DNA of 64,000 bases from Bordetella ansorpii. GTDB lineage: Bacteria > Pseudomonadota > Gammaproteobacteria > Burkholderiales > Burkholderiaceae_B. Positions 59,916 to 64,000 of the stretch are shown one piece after another (the first letter of the stretch is position 1; every line of letters begins with the position of its first letter). The position numbers and the translations under genes are program-made. The stretch spans positions 806,001-870,000 of the forward strand of contig NZ_FKIF01000002.1 in the NCBI RefSeq assembly GCF_900078705.1, written 5' to 3'. The notes under the pieces are model-generated. The model was given only the letters and a program-made list of their open reading frames with translations. It was not told the DNA's origin and did no database searches.

Positions 59916-60572
59916 ATGGATCTGCTCAAATCGTTCACCGACATCGCTCAAAAGGCCGGCTTCGAGTTGCCGCCCGAACTGGCGGCCTGGTATCGCGAGG
60001 GCGTGGCCCACGCCGATGCCCAGACGCCGGCGATGGCGGATGTCTACGACTTCGAGTGGATCTTGCCGCAGCAATGCCAGCAGCTCGTCGACGAGTGGCT
60101 GAACCCCGAGGCGCAGGACGGCATCCGTTTCTTTCCCTTCGCCCAAAGCGGCGCGGGCGACGCGTACTGCCTGGTGCGCCTGGCCGATGGCCGCCAGGGC
60201 GTGTCCATGGTCTGGCACGACGATGACGAGAACGACATCGAGTACGACAGCTTCGCCGATTTCGTCGCGGGCACGTACCTGGCCAGCTACGCCAACCTGT
60301 CTTACCTGGGCGACGATACGCAGGAAATCGGCAAGGCGATGCGCGCCAGCGTGGAAGCGACCGCGCCCGCGCTGCCCGAGCATCATGCCAAGATCATCTC
60401 GGCGCCGGCCCGCTTGTCGGTGCAGAAGCGCACGTTCCGTACCGGCCCGAAGGCCAAGCCCGAGACCGTGCCGTCGCTGCTGCCCCAGGAAGATGCCGAA
60501 CACGGCGCCGAGCGCTTCAAGCGTTCGTCTCCGATCTGGTTCACGGTGGTGGCGCGCTGGGATATCGAATAA
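59916..60572 (+). CDS. SMI1/KNR4-like protein
   Basis: 218 aa, ATG at 59916 with GGAG upstream and a TAGAAT -10 at 59884-59889. The N-terminal 125 residues follow the SMI1/KNR4 pattern (LPPELAAWYREGVAH, FEWILPQQCQQLVDEWL, FFPFAQSGAGDAYCLVR, VWHDDDENDIEYDSFADF). Members include immunity proteins of toxin systems, but stand-alone copies also exist. The C-terminal 90 residues are basic and unassigned. No toxin gene is adjacent. A terminator follows. Confidence 0.8.
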   Translation: MDLLKSFTDIAQKAGFELPPELAAWYREGVAHADAQTPAMADVYDFEWILPQQCQQLVDEWLNPEAQDGIRFFPFAQSGAGDAYCLVRLADGRQGVSMVWHDDDENDIEYDSFADFVAGTYLASYANLSYLGDDTQEIGKAMRASVEATAPALPEHHAKIISAPARLSVQKRTFRTGPKAKPETVPSLLPQEDAEHGAERFKRSSPIWFTVVARWDIE

Positions 60573-60595
60573 CGCGCCGTGCCGTGCTGCAGGGC

Positions 60596-60628
60596 AAAAG
60601 CCCAGCGTGGTTGGACGCTGGGCTTTTT
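60596..60628 (+). terminator. Rho-independent terminator after the SMI1/KNR4-like gene
   Basis: Perfect 12-bp stem AAAGCCCAGCGT / ACGCTGGGCTTT with a 6-nt loop and T run. Confidence 0.88.
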
Positions 60629-61143
60629 GCATCTTGCCGGCTGGCGTCGATTCGCGGCGGGCAAGCGCGCGATGTTCCTCGCTGGGAAACCCGCGCGTGC
60701 GATAGCGCACGGGATAGCCGTCCGCCACGGGTTCCAGCAACGCGCTGCAGTCGGCGCACAGGGCGTCCCACGTCGTGAAGACATCGGTCTTCGGATCGCC
60801 AGCCTGGCCTGTGTCGTTCGTGCCGCGCATTCGTGCAGAAGCGCGCAGGCGATGGCGAGCCGGAAACCGCCGGGCCCAGATAATCACGCGCCTGGGGGAT
60901 TGCCCCGAGGATCATCCGCGCAGGGCCGCCGTTCAGGCTGCGGTAGGACGATCGCAAAGATTGCCGATATAGGTGCCGCCAAGGCGCAATACTCTGCATA
61001 TGTCGGCAAAACTCACGATCTTTCCCCAACATCGTTAAGTTGTCCCCGGGGCAGGTCGTTAATGACGTCATAACAGTCATATTTTTGTCTTTTTCATGAA
61101 TCTGCGGGGAGCAGCAGGTTCGTGCACGGCGAGCCTGAGATCC
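60629..61143. other. Gene-free region upstream of the chemoreceptor
   Basis: 515 bp. A minus-strand open frame (starting MRGTNDTGQAGDPKTD near 60830) runs through the terminator into the SMI1/KNR4-like gene and is probably not coding, though its first 60 residues are not obviously a shadow of anything. From 60950 the DNA is AT-richer; GCCGATAT at 60963-60970 resembles a sigma28 -10, but the matching -35 is poor. Confidence 0.5.
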
Positions 61144-62775
61144 ATGTTTACCAATCTGAGCATTCGCGCCCTCCTGATGTGGGCGCTGGGTATCTGTTTT
61201 ATGCTGTTCCTGGCGACCGGCATCGCCGGCTACCGCATGCTGGAAACCAATCGGGTAGCGATCCAGGAGCTGCTGGACAACAACGTCGTGCGCGGCGACC
61301 AGGCGCACCGCCTGGCCAGTGATTTGCTGCGCGCGCGGCTGTCGGCCCTTAACGCCATCGCGCGCATGAAAGACGGCGCCATCGAAGACGCCAGGACAAT
61401 CGCCCAGCGCGCCATTCCCTACAACGAGCGTGCCGACTCGTACGTCAGGAAGCTGCGGGCGCATCCCGATACGTCCGCCGAGGGTGGCCCGCTTTATCGC
61501 GAAATGATCAGTTCCTACGAGGCTTACCGCAAGGAGGCCTACGACCCGATGATCGCCGCCGCATTGGCCGGCGACCTGCAGCGGACCATGACGATCAACG
61601 ACCAGAAGGTCACGCCGATGGGGACGGCGTTCACCAAGAGCCTGCTGGACTACGTCGACTATGCCAGCAAGGTGGGTGCGCAGATATCGGACGATGCTTC
61701 CGCCACCATCGAGCGTGCGGTGATCGCCCTGGCCGTGGGCGGCATGGTGGTGCTGCTGCTGATGGCGGGCATGCTCTCCCTGTTCAACAGCCGCGTCTTC
61801 AAGCCGTTGCGCGAGGCCGCGCATATCTTCGAACGCATCGCTGCCGGCGACCTGACCGGCCGTATCGTGGCGGCCTCGAAGAACGAGATCGGCGTGCTGT
61901 TCGCCGCCGTCAAGAGCATGCAGGACGGCCTCATCCGCACCGTGTCCAGTGTGCGTGACGGCGTGGAGCAGATCCACACCGGTTCGCGCGAGATCGCCGC
62001 GGGCAACGCCGACCTGTCTTCCCGTACGGAAGAACAGGCCGCGTCCCTGGAAGAGACCGCCGCCAGCATGGAAGAGCTCGCGTCCACGGTGCACCAGAAC
62101 GCCGAGAATTCGCGCGGCGCCAACCAGCTCGCCAAGGAAGCTTCCGACGTGGCGCAGCGGGGCGGCGACGTGGTCGACGAGGTGGTCACCACCATGCAGG
62201 CGATCTCCGACAGCTCGCGCCGCATTGCCGAGATCGTCGGCGTGATCGACAGCATCGCGTTCCAGACCAACATCCTGGCGCTGAACGCGGCGGTGGAAGC
62301 CGCGCGCGCCGGCGAGCAGGGCAAGGGCTTCGCCGTGGTGGCATCGGAAGTGCGCGGGCTGGCGCAGCGCAGCGCGCAGGCCGCCAAGGAGATCAAGTCG
62401 CTGATCGACGACTCCAACGGCAAGGTTCGGCAGGGCGCGGGCCAGGTGGAAAGCGCCGGCGCCACCATGCGCGAGATCGTGACCGCCGTGCATCGCGTCA
62501 GCACCATCATTGCCGAGATTTCGTCGGCGTCGGCAGAGCAGTCGGCCGGGATCCAGCAGGTGAATCAGGCCGTGTCGCAGATGGATGCGGTGACACAGCA
62601 GAACGCGGCGCTGGTGGAAGAGGCGTCGGCGGCGGCGTCGTCGCTGGAGATGCAGGCGGAGAAGCTGCGCGCGGCCGTGGCGATCTTCAAGCTGGCGTCG
62701 GGGCAGGTGATCGAGGTGTCGGCGGGGCAGGTGGGGTATGGCGGCCGGGTGGGGGCGCTGGAGATGGCGCACTGA
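61144..62775 (+). CDS. Methyl-accepting chemotaxis protein, Tar/Tsr type
   Basis: 543 aa. Two membrane helices (about 8-32 and 190-212) flank a four-helix-bundle ligand domain. HAMP (about 213-265) and a signalling domain with methylation segments and the hairpin [30 protein letters not shown] follow. I start at the ATG at 61144 ([16 protein letters not shown]); a possible ATG 16 codons earlier lacks a ribosome-binding site. The periplasmic domain is of the Tar type (TarH), ligand unknown. No C-terminal CheR-binding pentapeptide. Confidence 0.93.
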   Translation: MFTNLSIRALLMWALGICFMLFLATGIAGYRMLETNRVAIQELLDNNVVRGDQAHRLASDLLRARLSALNAIARMKDGAIEDARTIAQRAIPYNERADSYVRKLRAHPDTSAEGGPLYREMISSYEAYRKEAYDPMIAAALAGDLQRTMTINDQKVTPMGTAFTKSLLDYVDYASKVGAQISDDASATIERAVIALAVGGMVVLLLMAGMLSLFNSRVFKPLREAAHIFERIAAGDLTGRIVAASKNEIGVLFAAVKSMQDGLIRTVSSVRDGVEQIHTGSREIAAGNADLSSRTEEQAASLEETAASMEELASTVHQNAENSRGANQLAKEASDVAQRGGDVVDEVVTTMQAISDSSRRIAEIVGVIDSIAFQTNILALNAAVEAARAGEQGKGFAVVASEVRGLAQRSAQAAKEIKSLIDDSNGKVRQGAGQVESAGATMREIVTAVHRVSTIIAEISSASAEQSAGIQQVNQAVSQMDAVTQQNAALVEEASAAASSLEMQAEKLRAAVAIFKLASGQVIEVSAGQVGYGGRVGALEMAH

Positions 62776-62825
62776 TCGACGCAAGGAGGGCTGCGATGCT
62801 ACCCCGCCCATTGTGTGCCCAAGCT

Positions 62826-63260
62826 TCAGGCTGACATCTGCCAGGCCCGGGCCATATCAGTACGCAGTGCCCGGGGGATGCGTTCATCGCCTTGCGCCTG
62901 GCGCATGGCGGCGGACATGCCTTCACCGATGCGGCGCAGCACTTCGCGAGGATTGCTGACCCCGCATACCTTGCTGCCGAACCGCAGCAACTCGTCTTCA
63001 GTGGGATAGGTCTTCGTCTGGTGCTTGCCGGCAAAAAGCTTCAGCGCCATCGTCCTGTCTTCCAGTTCTGGCCCCCCGTCGTAGCGGGCATACCGATAGA
63101 CTGCGGTCGTTACGACGTCGAACATGGGAGCCAACCAGGCCTCGCTGGCCGAACGGTACAGCACACCATAGTTCTTCAGATGGCCATCACCGTTGCGGAC
63201 CATGATGCTGAAAGCGACTTGCTCGAAGAATCGCAGCAGGTTGTACCCTTGCGCTGACAC
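62826..63260 (-). pseudogene. HipA-like kinase, C-terminal fragment
   Basis: 144 aa frame, GTG at 63260; the frame closes with TAG 10 codons earlier (near 63290). LLRFFEQVAFSIMVRNGDGH, LKNYGVLYR and APMFDVVTTAVYRY are the catalytic loop and metal-binding segment of HipA toxins. The N-terminal two thirds (lobe with the Gly-rich loop, about 280 residues) are missing, and no HipB antitoxin is adjacent. Therefore a decayed toxin-antitoxin locus is more likely than an active kinase. Converges with the chemoreceptor gene. Confidence 0.75.
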
Positions 63261-63733
63261 AGACGGGGTACGCAGACCGCCTTCCGTTTTCTACGAAACC
63301 ATTCTTGGGTACAGGTTGGGCTACAACCGAACGTGGGATGTAACGGTACGGCTTGAGACGCTAATGGGTGAGATTTCTCACCTAAGTCCTTGAGGCACAA
63401 ATGAAAATGCCCAGCTCTTAGGGCTGGGCATCGAATTCTTTGTCTGGGGCACGATCCCAAAAGGCTTGGGAACCAGCATAAACATTGAACTTTTTCAAAA
63501 GCCAGCGGAGTTAGGGGAACAGTTTAGGGACGGAGTCCCGGCAAGCAAGCGGAAGTGATCGAACCGCAAAGCCCCAAAGTATTGCAAAATGTACTAATGT
63601 AGCGAAGCGGGCTACCGTCAAAGCCCCCCGAGCTGAGCAAGAACACCCGAAACTGCATGTTTGGGTATCGGCTTGTAGGCGGTTGGAGCGGCCCCATTAA
63701 AATTTGACACCGAGCGACTCGGAGAGAGGGAGT
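63261..63733. other. Gene-free stretch before the right-edge gene
   Basis: 473 bp with lower GC than the chromosome average. It contains a palindrome GGTGAG-ATTT-CTCACC (63367-63382), a minus-strand terminator (63403-63430) and TTGACA at 63704-63709. No convincing protein in any frame. Confidence 0.5.
63403..63430 (-). terminator. Minus-strand rho-independent terminator
   Basis: TGCCCAGC / GCTGGGCA stem with a 7-nt loop; on the minus strand it is followed by TTTTCATTT. No gene it would serve is visible upstream, again suggesting a rearranged region. Confidence 0.5.
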
Positions 63734-64000
63734 ATGCATTCGTTTTGTTTTCAGCAGCCGGGAAGCGCCGCATTCCTTGACGCGATTGAGAGGGCTGCCA
63801 ATGGTGCAGACGAAGGCGCAGCGATGTTCGCTTTCGCCTCTTCCGGTGGCGTCGATGCATTTTTTCAAGTCCCAGGCGTAGCGGACATGCTTCGACAACG
63901 GAAGCCCTTCCACCTCGTGGTAGGAATCGATGCGATTACCAACGCTGAAGCACTGCTTTGCATAGAAGGTACGCGCACTCGCTCTCGCAGCGCACTGACC
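63734..64000 (+). CDS. PLD-nuclease-like protein, N-terminal part (runs off the window)
   Basis: 89 codons are visible, starting MHSFCFQQPGSAAFLDAIER with GAGGGAG upstream, and open to the last base. The segment AAMFAFASSGGVDAFFQVPG, then FHLVVGIDAITNAEALLCIE, fits the N-terminal region of phospholipase D-like nucleases found in restriction and defence proteins. GC content is lower than in the main chromosome. The assignment rests on a short stretch and is tentative. Confidence 0.5.
   Translation, partial: MHSFCFQQPGSAAFLDAIERAANGADEGAAMFAFASSGGVDAFFQVPGVADMLRQRKPFHLVVGIDAITNAEALLCIEGTRTRSRSALT

Noticed and set aside
60541-62811. 756-codon minus-strand frame across the chemoreceptor
   Set aside because: Runs antisense to a clear MCP gene and through a terminator; no domain.

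Overview
The window is a high-GC chromosomal segment of a betaproteobacterium, most likely from the Bordetella/Achromobacter group (Alcaligenaceae). I base this on the conserved blocks envC-ctpA-moeB and rplU-rpmA-obgE-proB, two Bug-type periplasmic binding proteins of the tripartite-tricarboxylate family, a DUF4148 protein, and strong GC bias at third codon positions. Species cannot be assigned from sequence reading alone.

Left part (1-17.4 kb): cell-wall and core genes. It holds the C-terminal part of an EnvC-like murein hydrolase activator, the carboxy-terminal protease CtpA and a MoeB/ThiF-type adenylyltransferase. A FadR-type regulator follows with its FAD-linked hydroxyacid dehydrogenase. 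Next come thiC with a TPP riboswitch on the minus strand, a SecD-like lipoprotein, an Rrf2 regulator divergent from a flavin oxidoreductase, two tandem paralogous XRE regulators, a pseudo-response regulator, then proB, obgE, rpmA, rplU and ispB.

At 17.5 kb a tRNA-Pro(CGG) carries a small integrated islet (about 17583-19926). It is bounded by a 39-bp direct repeat of the tRNA 3' end, and contains a broken tyrosine recombinase plus two overlapping cargo genes: a DUF5343-like protein and a TIGR02391-like protein with a HEPN-type R-N-x3-H motif. This is my best candidate for an uncharacterised defence or toxin module.

Middle part (20-42 kb): ExoD-like membrane protein, 14-TM MFS exporter, acyl-CoA ligase, a Bug protein, a sensorless hybrid kinase, and the creBC-creD system with a small HicB-like gene inserted. 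Then come an amidohydrolase-Bug-LysR catabolic set, ilvE, the alkylation repair pair ogt-tag, an MbtH-thioesterase fusion whose nucleophile serine is alanine, a PAS hybrid kinase, and a Fur-box-preceded DUF4198 protein.

Right part (42-64 kb): a complete four-gene Wadjet (JetABCD/MksFEBG) anti-plasmid operon and a porin remnant, followed by a Crp/Fnr regulator divergent from an unusual five-gene sulfur-carrier cluster (TusA-like, DsrE-like, CxxC membrane protein, 524-aa anchored periplasmic protein, TusA-MetE fusion). After these lie a FecI-FecR-TonB receptor-PepSY iron uptake locus, a SMI1/KNR4-like protein and a chemoreceptor. The last 1.2 kb is less GC-rich and holds a truncated HipA-like kinase and the start of a PLD-nuclease-like gene, suggesting the edge of another accessory region.
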